Source: CAWUEX02 sp963921305
GTDB lineage: Bacteria; Pseudomonadota; Alphaproteobacteria; Rhodospirillales; Rhodospirillaceae
Direction of reading: 5' to 3'
NCBI GenBank assembly: GCA_963921305.4
Contig: CAWUEX030000002.1
Location: 3,410,001-3,474,000 of the forward strand
Length of the DNA: 64,000 nucleotides
The notes beneath the pieces were generated by a model. It saw only the letters and a list, made by a program, of their open reading frames with translations. It was not told where the DNA came from and ran no database searches. This document shows, in pieces, positions 51,644 through 60,679 of this stretch. How positions within the stretch are numbered: position 1 is the first letter of the stretch; each line of letters begins with the position of its first letter. A program made the position numbers and the translations under genes.

Positions 51644-52207
51644 ATGTCTGACTCGCCTACCTCAATCCCCGCGATACCAGAGCCCCCCTCTCCTGAAGAA
51701 GAGGTCGAGGCTTTTATCAGCCATTGGCAGTCGATATCGAAGACAGGAACTTTGCCGCGCCTCGCCGATTACCTGGATCACGCCTCACCGCGGTCACAAC
51801 CGGACATCGCGATCGCCGATGTAAATCCGGATGGAACCGTCAAAGTCAGACTGTACGGAACACGCCGGGTTAAAATCTTTGGCAGTGAGTGGACCGGCCG
51901 CGACCCGTTCGACAATTTCTCGCCTGCGGCCGCCAAAGCGGGAATGCAGGTCACCCTCACCGCGCTGCGGCATCCCTGCGGAGCGACGGCGATCTTTCAT
52001 TTTGAGAATAAAGGTGCGGGCGAGTTGCCCGCCTACTCGACGATCCTACCTCTCGAAACAGACACGCCGGACGCCTTGACGTTTATCCATCACCTTAAGT
52101 TTTGCGAGGACCTCGGCGAGGACGATGAACCGCTGCGTACTCTAAGATTCGACGAGTTGCGGTTCATCGACATTGGCGCCGGTGTGCCAGAAGTCTTGCC
52201 AGAATAG
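51644..52207 (+). CDS. PAS_5-type sensory domain protein
   Basis: A 187-residue protein of the PAS_5 family, common in Rhodospirillales and relatives. An acidic, Pro-rich start is followed by EEVEAFISHWQSISKTGTLPRLADYLDHASPRSQPDIAIADV at the family start. The core then reads RLYGTRRVKIFGSEWTGRDPFDNF. No kinase, cyclase or DNA-binding domain is fused, so it probably acts by protein contact. It ends 18 bases from the convergent VOC gene. Confidence 0.8.
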   Translation: MSDSPTSIPAIPEPPSPEEEVEAFISHWQSISKTGTLPRLADYLDHASPRSQPDIAIADVNPDGTVKVRLYGTRRVKIFGSEWTGRDPFDNFSPAAAKAGMQVTLTALRHPCGATAIFHFENKGAGELPAYSTILPLETDTPDALTFIHHLKFCEDLGEDDEPLRTLRFDELRFIDIGAGVPEVLPE

Positions 52208-52225
52208 CGTTCGTGCGCGGATCGT

Positions 52226-52729
52226 TCACGGCACGTTGATGTTGGGATTGTGGTAGCGCGGCGCGTAACCGAAGATGTTGTTTTCCCAATCGGCGATATA
52301 GTAAATCGAGATCGGCGCCTGCGATGAGGTCCATTTCTCGATCAGCGGACTGCCTGCCGCTTCCGCCCGGCGCACGACTTCGTCCAGATCATCCGTTTCA
52401 AAAATAACCACCACGCCCTGCTGGGTGCGGGATGTTTTCGGTCCACCAGGCTGAGTGTTTTCATCTATCTTGAGAATCTCAAGTGAGCCCGAGTTGCCTT
52501 CGTGATAGATGAAGACGCTACCCCGCTCGGACACTCGCGCGATCTTCATGCCCAGGGCCTCGTAGAATTTTGCCAGATTGGCGGGGTCCGGGGTGCGCAA
52601 CAGAATGGTCGGCGTGGATGTGAACAGCGGTGCGCGCTGTGTTGCATCCACAACGTCTTGAGCGCTGACCAGCGTGCCTCCACCAAACAAAGTGAAGCAC
52701 AGTACAAAGGCCAATTCGAATCTTCTCAT
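52226..52729 (-). CDS. Exported VOC/glyoxalase-fold protein, first of a tandem pair
   Basis: A 167-residue protein with a signal peptide (ELAFVLCFTLFGGGTLVSAQ). Its single VOC (glyoxalase/dioxygenase) domain reads PTILLRTPDPANLAKFYEALGM, GSLEILKIDEN, VVVIFETDDLDEVVRRAEAAG, and IYYIADWENNIFGYAPRYHNPN at the end. The usual first metal His is not obvious, so catalysis is uncertain. The ATG at 52729 has GGGAGG at spacing 6-7. It shares most of its sequence with the next gene; a tandem duplication. Confidence 0.85.
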   Translation of the reverse strand: MRRFELAFVLCFTLFGGGTLVSAQDVVDATQRAPLFTSTPTILLRTPDPANLAKFYEALGMKIARVSERGSVFIYHEGNSGSLEILKIDENTQPGGPKTSRTQQGVVVIFETDDLDEVVRRAEAAGSPLIEKWTSSQAPISIYYIADWENNIFGYAPRYHNPNINVP

Positions 52730-52751
52730 AGCCTGCCTCCCGTTCAACATG

Positions 52752-53228
52752 TCACGGCACCTTGATGTTAGGGTTGTGGTACCGCGGCGCGAAACCGAAT
52801 ACGTTATTTTCCCAGTCGCCGACGTAATAAATCGAGTGGCCGCGTTCCGATGACGTCCAGCGTTCAATGAGCGTTGCGCCAGCTTCTTTGGCGCGGCGCA
52901 CCAGTTCGGCCTGATCGGTGGTCTCGAAGATGGCGACGACACCTTGCTGCGTGCGGGTGGTTTTAGCACCGCCAGGCTGGGTGCCCTCGTCCATCTTGAG
53001 AATCTCCAGCGAGCCCTGATTGTTCTCGAGGTAGATGATGGCGCCGTAGTCGCCACTTCTCGCCGCTTTGAAACCGAGGGCGAGATAGAACTCAGCGAGT
53101 TTCTCCGGATCAGGCGAGCGCAACAGAACCGTCGGTGTTGACGTGTACAGCGGCGGTGGTTCTTGTGCGCCAGCCGCAGTTGCACACACCCAGACCGCAA
53201 ACGCGGCCATCCAACTTCGGCGTTTCAT
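52752..53228 (-). CDS. Exported VOC/glyoxalase-fold protein, second of a tandem pair
   Basis: A 158-residue paralogue of the previous protein, with its own signal peptide (SWMAAFAVWVCATAAGAQ). The VOC domain has PTVLLRSPDPEKLAEFYLALGF, GSLEILKMDEGTQPGGAKTTRTQQG (shown in two pieces) and IYYVGDWENNVFGFAPRYHNPN. The ATG at 53228 follows GGAGG. It lies 22 bases upstream of its copy, in one transcription unit. A role in detoxification in the periplasm is a guess; they might instead bind a small ligand. Confidence 0.85.
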   Translation of the reverse strand: MKRRSWMAAFAVWVCATAAGAQEPPPLYTSTPTVLLRSPDPEKLAEFYLALGFKAARSGDYGAIIYLENNQGSLEILKMDEGTQPGGAKTTRTQQGVVAIFETTDQAELVRRAKEAGATLIERWTSSERGHSIYYVGDWENNVFGFAPRYHNPNIKVP

Positions 53229-53299
53229 ACCTGGCCTCCTTCCCTCTAGTTCGTCTCCAGTGTGACGAGCCGTGCGGGGGTTGCCAAGCCAAGATAGAG

Positions 53300-54136
53300 T
53301 CAGACGACCACGCGCCGGTAGAGATGCCAGGTGGCGTGGCCGAGTACCGGAATCACCACCACCAAGCCGACCAGCATCATCAGCGAACCGATGATCATGC
53401 TGCCAACCACGATCAGTCCCCACACGGACATCATCACCGGGTTCTCGCGCACCGCGGCCATGGAGGTGGTGGCTGCCTGCCCGGCCGTGACATGCCGGTC
53501 AAGCAGCATCGGAAACGACACCACGCTGACCGATAAAGCGACAACGGCAAAAAAGAAACCGATGGCATTGCCGACGATGATCATGATCCAGCCATCGCGG
53601 GTCAGGAACAGACGCTCGGCGAAGTCGCCGAAGGTGGTAAACGGCTCTGCGCCGATGGTCAGAAAATAGAGGATGGCGGCGACGCCGACCCACAGCAGGA
53701 AGATGCACAGCAGCAACCCGCCCAGTTTGAGGATTTCGGGAAACGCCGGCGATTTCGGCACCGCAAAGGCATGACTCCATGACACGTCGAGACCCTGTTC
53801 CCGCCGCCGGCTCAGTTCATAGAGACCAAGAGCCACGCCTGGGCCGAGCAGCGCCATGCCGGCTATCACCGGGAACGCCATCGGCAAAAGGTTTTCATTC
53901 AACGTCAGCATGAACGCCAACGCCATCCCAAGGGGATAGACCATCCCGATGAAAAGCGGATGGCTCGGTTTGGCATTGAAATCATCGATGCCAAGTGCCA
54001 GTGCTTCGGTAAGATCGCGGAACTTGATATCCCGGATTGCCGCGGCGGTTTCGGTGTCTGACGGAGCGCCCGTTTGCGGCGGGGCAGAGGCGGACTCTGA
54101 AGCGGACTCTGGGGTGGAAAAGGTATCGGTTGGCAT
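53300..54136 (-). CDS. DUF2189 family integral membrane protein
   Basis: A 278-residue protein with about 6 transmembrane helices (for example LMPMAFPVIAGMALLGPGVALGL and LGGLLLCIFLLWVGVAAILYFL). It has the DUF2189 features SWSHAFAVPK-like block and FPMLLDRHVTAGQAATTSMAAVREN near the C-terminus. The ATG at 54136 has GGGAGG at spacing 8, so an upstream start is not needed. The gene faces the same way as the VOC pair, 71 bases away. Function of DUF2189 is unknown. Confidence 0.85.
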   Translation of the reverse strand: MPTDTFSTPESASESASAPPQTGAPSDTETAAAIRDIKFRDLTEALALGIDDFNAKPSHPLFIGMVYPLGMALAFMLTLNENLLPMAFPVIAGMALLGPGVALGLYELSRRREQGLDVSWSHAFAVPKSPAFPEILKLGGLLLCIFLLWVGVAAILYFLTIGAEPFTTFGDFAERLFLTRDGWIMIIVGNAIGFFFAVVALSVSVVSFPMLLDRHVTAGQAATTSMAAVRENPVMMSVWGLIVVGSMIIGSLMMLVGLVVVIPVLGHATWHLYRRVVV

Positions 54137-54309
54137 AATCGGTTCCTCCCGCTGACTCAATGTGAAGCGGCCGGTTCCGACGTCCAAACATTACTGGCTA
54201 CGCTCTCTAGGGCGGCGGCCGGCGATTGGAACTAAGGATATGAATATACACCCGTTGCCCGGCCTCTGGCCATGGCGCGACTCAGCGGGAAACGGGGCTC
54301 AAAAGCTGA

Positions 54310-56598
54310 TCACCGAAATGTGTTGGCCGTCGAGAAGCCGCGCGGGGCGATCCGGCCTGCCTGGGCACGTTTGCCCAGCCATGCGCGCAGGTCTTCTTCC
54401 GTACGCTGACGTTCGCCGGTCTGCCAGGTCAGGCCGTCCTCAAGGACAAAGGATTTAACGTCGGACAGACCACCGTCCTTGTATTTTTGCAGGATGACAC
54501 CGCGGCCCCGGTTCATCTCGGGAATTTCCTCAAGCGGGAAAATAATCAGTTTACGATTCTGGCCGACAACGGCGGCGTGATCATCACCCTCTTCCATCGG
54601 GAAACACGCCTTCGCCGTTTCGCCCTTGGACAAGTTCAGCACCTGCTTGCCGTTCTTTGTTTGGGCGAAGACCTGCTCCTCCGGCACGACGAAGCCGCGG
54701 CCCGCGTTCGATGCAACCAGCAGCTTGCCCTCTTTTTCCCACACCTTCATCTCGACGACCTTGGCGTCGTTAGGCAGATCAACCATCAGACGCAGCGGTT
54801 CGCCGTAGCCGCGCCCTTGCGGCAGGCGGTCACCGGGAATGGTGTAGAAACGTCCATCAGAGCCGAAAAACAGAATCTTATCGACCGTGGTAGCCGGCAG
54901 CGCGAACTCCCAATTATCGCCTTCTTTGAACTTGAGGTCCGAGATGTCGTCGCGGTGGCCTTTGAGAGCACGGATCCAGCCTTTTGTGGACAGCACCACG
55001 GTGATGGGTTCTTTCTCAACCAGCGCTTCGATGGGCACGACCACAGCGGTGGGAGCCTCGCCCAATTCTGTCCGGCGTTTGCCGAGCGGCGTGCTCTGGC
55101 CGAACGCTTTCTTGGTCTCTTTGAGTTGATCGCCGATGGCGCCCCATTGCTTCTTGGGATCGCGCAACAGCGCATTCAAGGATTTCATTTCCTTCGATAA
55201 GGCGTCGTGCTCGCGCTTGATCTCCATTTCTTCGAGCTTACGCAAGGACCGCAGGCGCATGTTGAGTATGGCCTCGGCCTGCACATCCGTCAGCTTGAAG
55301 CGTTTGATAAGCGCCGGTTTGGGCTCGTCCTTTTCACGGATGATTTTGATGACTTCGTCGAGATTCAAATAAGCGATGAGGTAGCCGTCGAGCACCTCAA
55401 GCCGGTGCTTGATCTTGTCGAGACGGTGTTTAGAGCGGCGCACCAAGACATCGCGGCGGTGATCGAGGTAGGCCTGTAACACCTCGCGTAAACTTTGAAC
55501 GCGCGGCACGCCATCAGAGCACAGCACGTTCATGTTCAGGCCGAAGCGGACTTCGAGATCGGTCTGGCGGAAGATTTGCTCCATCAGAGTATCCGGTTCA
55601 ACCGAGCGGCTTTTCGGTTCCAGTACGATGCGTACATCTTCGGCGGACTCATCGCGCACGTCGGCAAGAAACGGCAGCTTGCGCTGCTCCATCAGCTCGG
55701 CGATGCGCTCAATCACCTTCGCCTTTTGCACCTGATAGGGCATCTCGGTGACGATGATGGAGAACTGTCCGCGACCGTGTTTCTCGACCTCGTAGCGGGC
55801 ACGGACCCGGAAACTGCCGCGTCCGGTTTTGTAGGCTTCGGCAATGGTGGCAGCGTCTTCGGCCAGCACGCCGCCGGTCGGGAAATCCGGACCCGGGATG
55901 TACTTCATCAAGGTCGCATCGAGAATCTCCGGCCGCCCGCCTTTCTGTTGCGCCTTCTTGGGATCCTTCTGGCGCACGCCGCTCATATGAATCAGAGCGT
56001 CGCACACCTCACCGACGTTGTGGGGCGGAATGTTGGTCGCCATCCCCACAGCAATCCCCGCCGCGCCGTTGGCGAGCAGATTGGGCACCGCCGCCGGCAT
56101 CACCACCGGTTCATGTTCTTCACCGTCGTAGGTGGGGCGGTAGTCGGCGGCATCCTGGTCGAGCCCTTCCATCAAGGCGATGGCATAGGGAGTCAAACGC
56201 GCCTCGGTGTAACGCATGGCGGCGGCGTTATCGCCGTCGATATTGCCGAAGTTGCCCTGCCCTTCGACCAGTGGATAGCGCACGGCAAAGTCTTGGGCCA
56301 GGCGCACCATGGCATCGTAGACCGCGACATCGCCGTGTGGATGATACTTACCGATCACATCACCGACCACGCGGGCGCACTTTTTGAACCCCTGATCCGG
56401 ATTGAGCTTCAGTTCACGCATGGCGAAAAGCAGTCGGCGGTGCACCGGCTTCAGACCATCGCGCACGTCAGGCAAGGACCGCGACACAATGGTCGACATG
56501 GCATAGGCCAGATAGCGCTCTGAGAGGGCATCACCCAGAGGCAGGTCAATAATGCGCCCGGAGGTGGGCTCTTTTTTTGGAGTACGGGTACGGGCCAT
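54310..56598 (-). CDS. parC: DNA topoisomerase IV subunit A
   Basis: ParC, with ParE, decatenates sister chromosomes after replication. The 762-residue product has DALSERYLAYAMSTIVSRSLPDVRDGLKPVHRRLLFAM and the catalytic Tyr in AAAMRYTEARLTPYA. The C-terminal barrel has GWIRALKGH and FLSTKGWIRALKG-like repeats; RFYTIPGDRLPQGRGYGEPLR is typical. Start at 56598 is the first Met within homology. No classical ribosome site is seen just before it. The gene downstream region to the left is promoter/terminator for other genes. Confidence 0.96.
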   Translation of the reverse strand: MARTRTPKKEPTSGRIIDLPLGDALSERYLAYAMSTIVSRSLPDVRDGLKPVHRRLLFAMRELKLNPDQGFKKCARVVGDVIGKYHPHGDVAVYDAMVRLAQDFAVRYPLVEGQGNFGNIDGDNAAAMRYTEARLTPYAIALMEGLDQDAADYRPTYDGEEHEPVVMPAAVPNLLANGAAGIAVGMATNIPPHNVGEVCDALIHMSGVRQKDPKKAQQKGGRPEILDATLMKYIPGPDFPTGGVLAEDAATIAEAYKTGRGSFRVRARYEVEKHGRGQFSIIVTEMPYQVQKAKVIERIAELMEQRKLPFLADVRDESAEDVRIVLEPKSRSVEPDTLMEQIFRQTDLEVRFGLNMNVLCSDGVPRVQSLREVLQAYLDHRRDVLVRRSKHRLDKIKHRLEVLDGYLIAYLNLDEVIKIIREKDEPKPALIKRFKLTDVQAEAILNMRLRSLRKLEEMEIKREHDALSKEMKSLNALLRDPKKQWGAIGDQLKETKKAFGQSTPLGKRRTELGEAPTAVVVPIEALVEKEPITVVLSTKGWIRALKGHRDDISDLKFKEGDNWEFALPATTVDKILFFGSDGRFYTIPGDRLPQGRGYGEPLRLMVDLPNDAKVVEMKVWEKEGKLLVASNAGRGFVVPEEQVFAQTKNGKQVLNLSKGETAKACFPMEEGDDHAAVVGQNRKLIIFPLEEIPEMNRGRGVILQKYKDGGLSDVKSFVLEDGLTWQTGERQRTEEDLRAWLGKRAQAGRIAPRGFSTANTFR

Positions 56599-56931
56599 GG
56601 GCGAGGAAAACCGGTCTGGGGAACTCCGATTGAGTCCGAGACCCACAAAATGCAGAGGATAGCCGGTGCTGTAAACACCAAATATAGCGTTCAAACGGCT
56701 GAATTCTGCCGGTGGGCACGCCGCCGCAGGCGGCTAAATGTGCAAGAAAGACGGGAAATCCTGGCGCGCAACCACAACCTTGCCCTCAACGTTTCTGCTG
56801 CAAGGTGGCGGGCCCTGGGCCCGGCCTCCCCAATCGTGCTGCGTGCGCTTACCAAGCTCAGCAGCAGCATGAGGATGTGCCCCGCTTTTTCCCTTGCCCG
56901 GGAGCGGGGCACATCTGTTTTCGGCGCAGGC
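56599..56931. other. Intergenic gap between parC and the glycosyltransferase gene, with a 13-base hairpin
   Basis: No convincing gene is in this 333-base gap. GATGTGCCCCGCT at 56874-56886 pairs with AGCGGGGCACATC at 56903-56915 (13 perfect pairs, 16-base loop). It lies just downstream of the glycosyltransferase stop in the leftward direction. There is no T-run after it in that direction, so it is not a typical intrinsic terminator. The parC promoter should lie in the remaining part. Confidence 0.45.
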
Positions 56932-58749
56932 TTAATCTTCGAGCTTGAGCGTCGTGGGCCGTTCGCCGGCACAGTGGCGTTGCCACATGGCCCGGTAGAG
57001 ACGTTCCAGGTTGCCGCAGAAGGCCGGAGTGTCGAACAGCGCGCAGGTGTCGCGCAAAGCTCTTGCCTTTTGCTTGAGCTCTGCGGCGCGGCCGGGCTCT
57101 GTCGCGATGGCGGCCGCGAGCGCCTCATAGGCGTCAAGAGACTCCGTGATCAACTCGGGCAAACCGAAGGCATTGAGCAAGCTTGCACCGACACGGGAGG
57201 CAAACGAGCGTCCGGCACAGGTCACGACTGGCAAGCCGGCCCACAACGCGTCACTCGCCGTGGTATGAGCGCCATAGGGCGCGGTATCGAGAAATAAATC
57301 GGCGATGCCGATGCGCGCGAGGTGGCGGTCGGACGTCATCGATGGAGCAAACACAATGCGGGTCGCGTCAATGCCGTGCGCTTCGGCCTGTGCCAGCAAC
57401 GCGGCCTTGGCCGGTGCGTTGGTCTCGAACAGCCACAGCACGCTGCCCGGCACCGCGGCGAGAATCCGCATCCACGATTGCCACACCTCGGGCGTGATTT
57501 TGTAGGAGCGGTTGAAGCAGGCAAATACAAATCCGTCTTCCGGCAAGCCGCACTCGGACCGCGACGGTACCGGCGACGCAATCTGCCGCTGCCGGTCGTT
57601 GACCTGATAACAATCGGGCAGATAGGCAACGGCTTCGGTGTAATTGCGCTGCTCGCTCTCTGGAATGACCCATGGGTCGGCAAGCACATAGTCGATGAAG
57701 TCCGCGCCCATGGTGCCGGGGTAGCCAAGATAATGAGCCTGCACGGGCGCCGGACGGGACGCCAGAATAGCCGGCCGCGAGTCGGTGGTGTGACCTTTGA
57801 GGTCGACGGCGATGTCTATGCCAAGGGCTTTTATCTTCGCCGCAACGTCTGCGTCTTGAAGACCCCCCACCTCATGAAAGCCGGCGATGGCATCGATCAT
57901 GCGGCGGCGCAATTCAGATTTAGAGTCGGCGGGGCCAAACGAGATCGCGTGAACCTCAAACGCGTTTGCGTCGTGCAACTCAAACAACTCCGCCATCAGC
58001 ATCAGCGTCGCGTGCTGATGAAAGTCCGCAGACAGGTAGCCGATCTTCAGAGGCGTCTTATCGGCATCCACCGCCCTTCCGGGCACGTAGGCCGCTTGAA
58101 CGTTCGTGAGTGAGTTTGTGAAAGCGGTTGCGACCTTTTTGTGACCCGCGGGGTCGTCGATCATGGCCAACACGGGAAAGGGCGCCATGGCCGGCTTTGC
58201 GCCACCACGTTCCGTGGCGTCTGCAAGCCGATGTATGTCTTCGAGCATGCGGGCATTGTCAGCCCAGTCACAACAGTACTGCCTGAGATGCCAATAGCGG
58301 ACCGCAGCATTGCCGTCATTGGGATCCGTTTCACAGGCGACGCGGTAACTCTCGATGGCATCGGAGAGCAGACCCGCCCTCTCCTGTGCGAAGCCGAGGT
58401 TTGAGTGAATTTGTGCCAGCGACGGATCGAGCTTGGCGGCTTTCTTATACGCCTGAATCGCGGGCTTGAATTTGCCCCGCTGTTCCAGAACAACCGCGAG
58501 ATTGTTGTGATATTGGGCTTTGTCCGGCGCCAGGCGAACAGCGTCTTTCAGCAGCCGCTCGGCGTCCTTGAACTTGCCCAAGGCCGTCGACGCCGCACCT
58601 ACCAACACCTTGGCCTGGGCATCGTTGGGATTTGCGGCGATATACCGTTTGCCGTGAGCGACAACCTCCGCATGACGGCCCTGGGAATACAGCGCGGCGA
58701 TGTCCGGCAACTGCGGCATAGCCGCGGGCGAACGTCCAGGCGGAGACAT
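56932..58749 (-). CDS. TPR-containing O-linked GlcNAc transferase-like glycosyltransferase
   Basis: A 605-residue protein of the SPINDLY/OGT type. The N-terminal region to about residue 145 has at least 3-4 TPR repeats (AKVLVGAASTALGKFKDAERLLKDAVRLAP, then YHNNLAVVLEQRGKFKPAIQAYKKAAKLDP and IHSNLGFAQERAGLLSDAIESYRVA). The Glyco_transf_41 domain follows: IGYLSADFHQHATLMLMAELFE, DIAVDLKGHTTDSRPAILASRPAPVQAHYLGYPGTMG (in two pieces), FACFNRSYKITPEVWQSWMRIL, and LFLDTAPYGAHTTASDALWAGLPVVT. Such enzymes modify flagellin or other proteins in some Alphaproteobacteria. Its target is unknown; it lies next to parC and recO. Confidence 0.88.
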   Translation of the reverse strand: MSPPGRSPAAMPQLPDIAALYSQGRHAEVVAHGKRYIAANPNDAQAKVLVGAASTALGKFKDAERLLKDAVRLAPDKAQYHNNLAVVLEQRGKFKPAIQAYKKAAKLDPSLAQIHSNLGFAQERAGLLSDAIESYRVACETDPNDGNAAVRYWHLRQYCCDWADNARMLEDIHRLADATERGGAKPAMAPFPVLAMIDDPAGHKKVATAFTNSLTNVQAAYVPGRAVDADKTPLKIGYLSADFHQHATLMLMAELFELHDANAFEVHAISFGPADSKSELRRRMIDAIAGFHEVGGLQDADVAAKIKALGIDIAVDLKGHTTDSRPAILASRPAPVQAHYLGYPGTMGADFIDYVLADPWVIPESEQRNYTEAVAYLPDCYQVNDRQRQIASPVPSRSECGLPEDGFVFACFNRSYKITPEVWQSWMRILAAVPGSVLWLFETNAPAKAALLAQAEAHGIDATRIVFAPSMTSDRHLARIGIADLFLDTAPYGAHTTASDALWAGLPVVTCAGRSFASRVGASLLNAFGLPELITESLDAYEALAAAIATEPGRAAELKQKARALRDTCALFDTPAFCGNLERLYRAMWQRHCAGERPTTLKLED

Positions 58750-58755
58750 CGAGCC

Positions 58756-59517
58756 TTACGCCGGCTCAGCGCCGGCCAACGCCGGCACCGCCGTGTTGGC
58801 GATCAACGCCCGGTAGCGTTGCCGCGCATCGGGGAGCGTCTGCCGGTGCGGCGCATAGATGTGCCGCTCAAGAAAGAAGCCGGTCAAATCGAACCCAGCT
58901 GCGATCTCGGTGATATCCGGATCACGCTGTTCCGCTGCCGTTAGAAACGCCGGCAGAGGTAACAGCTGGGCGCGATAAGGTGCGCCTGCGTCCCGCGAGA
59001 CCGCCCGCCCGCTTTTGGGAGAGACATATATGAGGTCCTCCAGGTCACCGGTCGCGGCACAGCTCGACAGATCAAGGCCAAAGCCAAGTTCGTTGAGCAA
59101 GTGCATTTCCCACAACACGTAATCCGCCGCCCAATTCGGCTCGCCGAGCGTGTCGAGCAGATGGCAGGCCTGCTGGTAGGCCAGGGCATGCGGCTCGCGT
59201 TCCGGCAACACGGCCTCGGCGGTGGCGCACAACGCCGTCAACGCGGTCAGACTGCGGCGGTCGAGCATGGCTTCGGCGGCATACACTTTTTCGACCTCAC
59301 CGCTAAAGGTGCCGAGATGCTCATCCAGTCTGGCGCGCCATTTGACCTGAAGAAGATTACCGGGTTGATAGGCGCCGCGTGCCTTGCGCCCTGCCCCGCC
59401 TTTGACAACGCCGGCATGGCGGCCGTGTTCTTCTGTCAGAACTTGAACAATGGCGTCATACTCGCCATGCCGCCGCACCGACAAAACGATGCCGTGATCA
59501 ACCCATTCAATCGCCAT
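58756..59517 (-). CDS. recO: DNA repair protein RecO
   Basis: RecO loads RecA with RecR on gapped DNA. The 253-residue product has an OB-fold opening GIVLSVRRHGEYDAIVQVLTEEHGRHAGVVKGG, the helical middle LLDTLGEPNWAADYVLWEMHLLNELGFGLDL, and a zinc-less C-terminal domain with DLSSCAATG. It lies 9 bases downstream of the 59-residue membrane protein gene and 6 upstream of the glycosyltransferase. Order era-recO is usual. Confidence 0.93.
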   Translation of the reverse strand: MAIEWVDHGIVLSVRRHGEYDAIVQVLTEEHGRHAGVVKGGAGRKARGAYQPGNLLQVKWRARLDEHLGTFSGEVEKVYAAEAMLDRRSLTALTALCATAEAVLPEREPHALAYQQACHLLDTLGEPNWAADYVLWEMHLLNELGFGLDLSSCAATGDLEDLIYVSPKSGRAVSRDAGAPYRAQLLPLPAFLTAAEQRDPDITEIAAGFDLTGFFLERHIYAPHRQTLPDARQRYRALIANTAVPALAGAEPA

Positions 59518-59526
59518 GACGGCAGT

Positions 59527-59706
59527 TTACCCGAAATCGGGGAGGAATATGAGGGCGAGCCCGGCAATCATGCCGGCGATACCCGAGAACAGAAGGAGGT
59601 AGTCCGGCCAACGGACTTTGCGGTGACGGTTGCGGCGCCAGACCACAGCCATCAGGGCGACCGCTCCGGTCCAAAACAGAATGACGCCCCATTGGTCCTG
59701 ATTCAC
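59527..59706 (-). CDS. 59-residue small membrane protein between era and recO
   Basis: Read leftward from GTG at 59706, the frame encodes 59 residues and stops with TAA at 59527-59529. The start is MNQDQWGVILFWTGAVALM followed by a basic turn (WRRNRHRKVRWPDY), and the second half is LLLFSGIAGMIAGLALIFLPDFG. This predicts two transmembrane helices joined by a short basic loop of about 14 residues. A GGGGGG stretch lies just before the GTG. The frame fills the gap between era and recO, ending 9 bases before the recO start. I do not recognise it by name. The composition strongly suggests a true gene, although no homologue is shown here. Confidence 0.68.
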   Translation of the reverse strand: MNQDQWGVILFWTGAVALMAVVWRRNRHRKVRWPDYLLLFSGIAGMIAGLALIFLPDFG

Positions 59707-59749
59707 GTGGCCCCCCGGCCCTAAAAAGCCCTATTCGCTATAGATGATC

Positions 59750-60679
59750 CTAGGCGTCAAAGTCGAGACCCCAGGCGGTATAGTGTGCCCGCCGGTCGCG
59801 CCAATTGGGTTCGACTTTGACGTGCAAAAACAAATGGAGCCTCCGGCCAAGCAGGGCTTCAAGTTCCTCCCGGGCGTCAGACCCGATACGTTTGATCCGC
59901 TGACCACCTTTGCCGAGCACGATGGGCTTTTGGCTGTCCCGGGTGACGTAGATCACCTGATCGAGCCGTGCCGAGCCATCCTCCCGCTCCTGCCAGGATT
60001 CCGTCTCAACCGTGCAATCGTAGGGAAGCTCCTGGCGCAGCGCGAAAAACAGTTTCTCGCGGGTGATCTCTGCCGCCAGTAAACGCTGGGGCATGTCGGA
60101 TACGTCATCTTCCGGATAGAGCCAGGGACTTGAGGGCACGGCCTCCGCGAGCTTGTCGAGAATGGCATCCGTACCGTCGTTTTGCAGCGCTGAGATCAAG
60201 AAGGTTTCGTCGAAGGTGAGCCGCTCATTCAGCCCGGCTGTCAGGGCGAGTAAAGCACCTTTATCCGCTGCATCGACTTTATTAATGACCAGCATGAGCT
60301 TGGCGGACAAGGCTTCACGCCGGTCCGCAAGTTTACTGAGAATGGCGTCCGCGTCTGCTCCAACCGCTTGAGACCCGTCGACAACCAGCAGAATGACATC
60401 TGAGTCCTCCGCGCCGGTCCATGCGGCAGAGACCATCGCCCGTTCCAATCGGCGTTTGGCGTTTTGAAAGATGCCAGGTGTATCGACAAAGACGATCTGG
60501 CTTTGGCCGTGAAGGGCGATACCGCGGACGATGGTGCGGGTGGTCTGTACTTTCGGGGAAACGATTGAAACTTTGGTGCCAACCAGGGCATTCACCAAAG
60601 TCGACTTGCCCGCGTTCGGCGCACCGACGACGGCGACAAACCCACAGCGTGTCCCTTCGGACTGCTCGACCTCTGTCAT
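59750..60679 (-). CDS. era: GTPase Era
   Basis: Era is an essential GTPase binding 16S rRNA during 30S maturation. The 309-residue product has G1 in VVGAPNAGKSTLVNAL, G2/G3 in VQTTRTIVRG and IVFVDTPGIF, G4 NKVD and a C-terminal KH domain with VLGKGGQRIKRIGSDAREELEALLGRRLHLFLHVKV in two parts. It overlaps rnc by four bases (ATGA). Assignment is firm. Confidence 0.97.
   Translation of the reverse strand: MTEVEQSEGTRCGFVAVVGAPNAGKSTLVNALVGTKVSIVSPKVQTTRTIVRGIALHGQSQIVFVDTPGIFQNAKRRLERAMVSAAWTGAEDSDVILLVVDGSQAVGADADAILSKLADRREALSAKLMLVINKVDAADKGALLALTAGLNERLTFDETFLISALQNDGTDAILDKLAEAVPSSPWLYPEDDVSDMPQRLLAAEITREKLFFALRQELPYDCTVETESWQEREDGSARLDQVIYVTRDSQKPIVLGKGGQRIKRIGSDAREELEALLGRRLHLFLHVKVEPNWRDRRAHYTAWGLDFDA

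Noticed and set aside
51400..51651. Rightward 83-residue frame before the PAS_5 gene
   Set aside because: Poor composition, overlaps the PAS_5 start by eight bases and looks like the divergent promoter region.
55495..56523. Rightward 342-residue frame antisense to parC
   Set aside because: Shadow of parC codon use; His- and Arg-rich with no domain.
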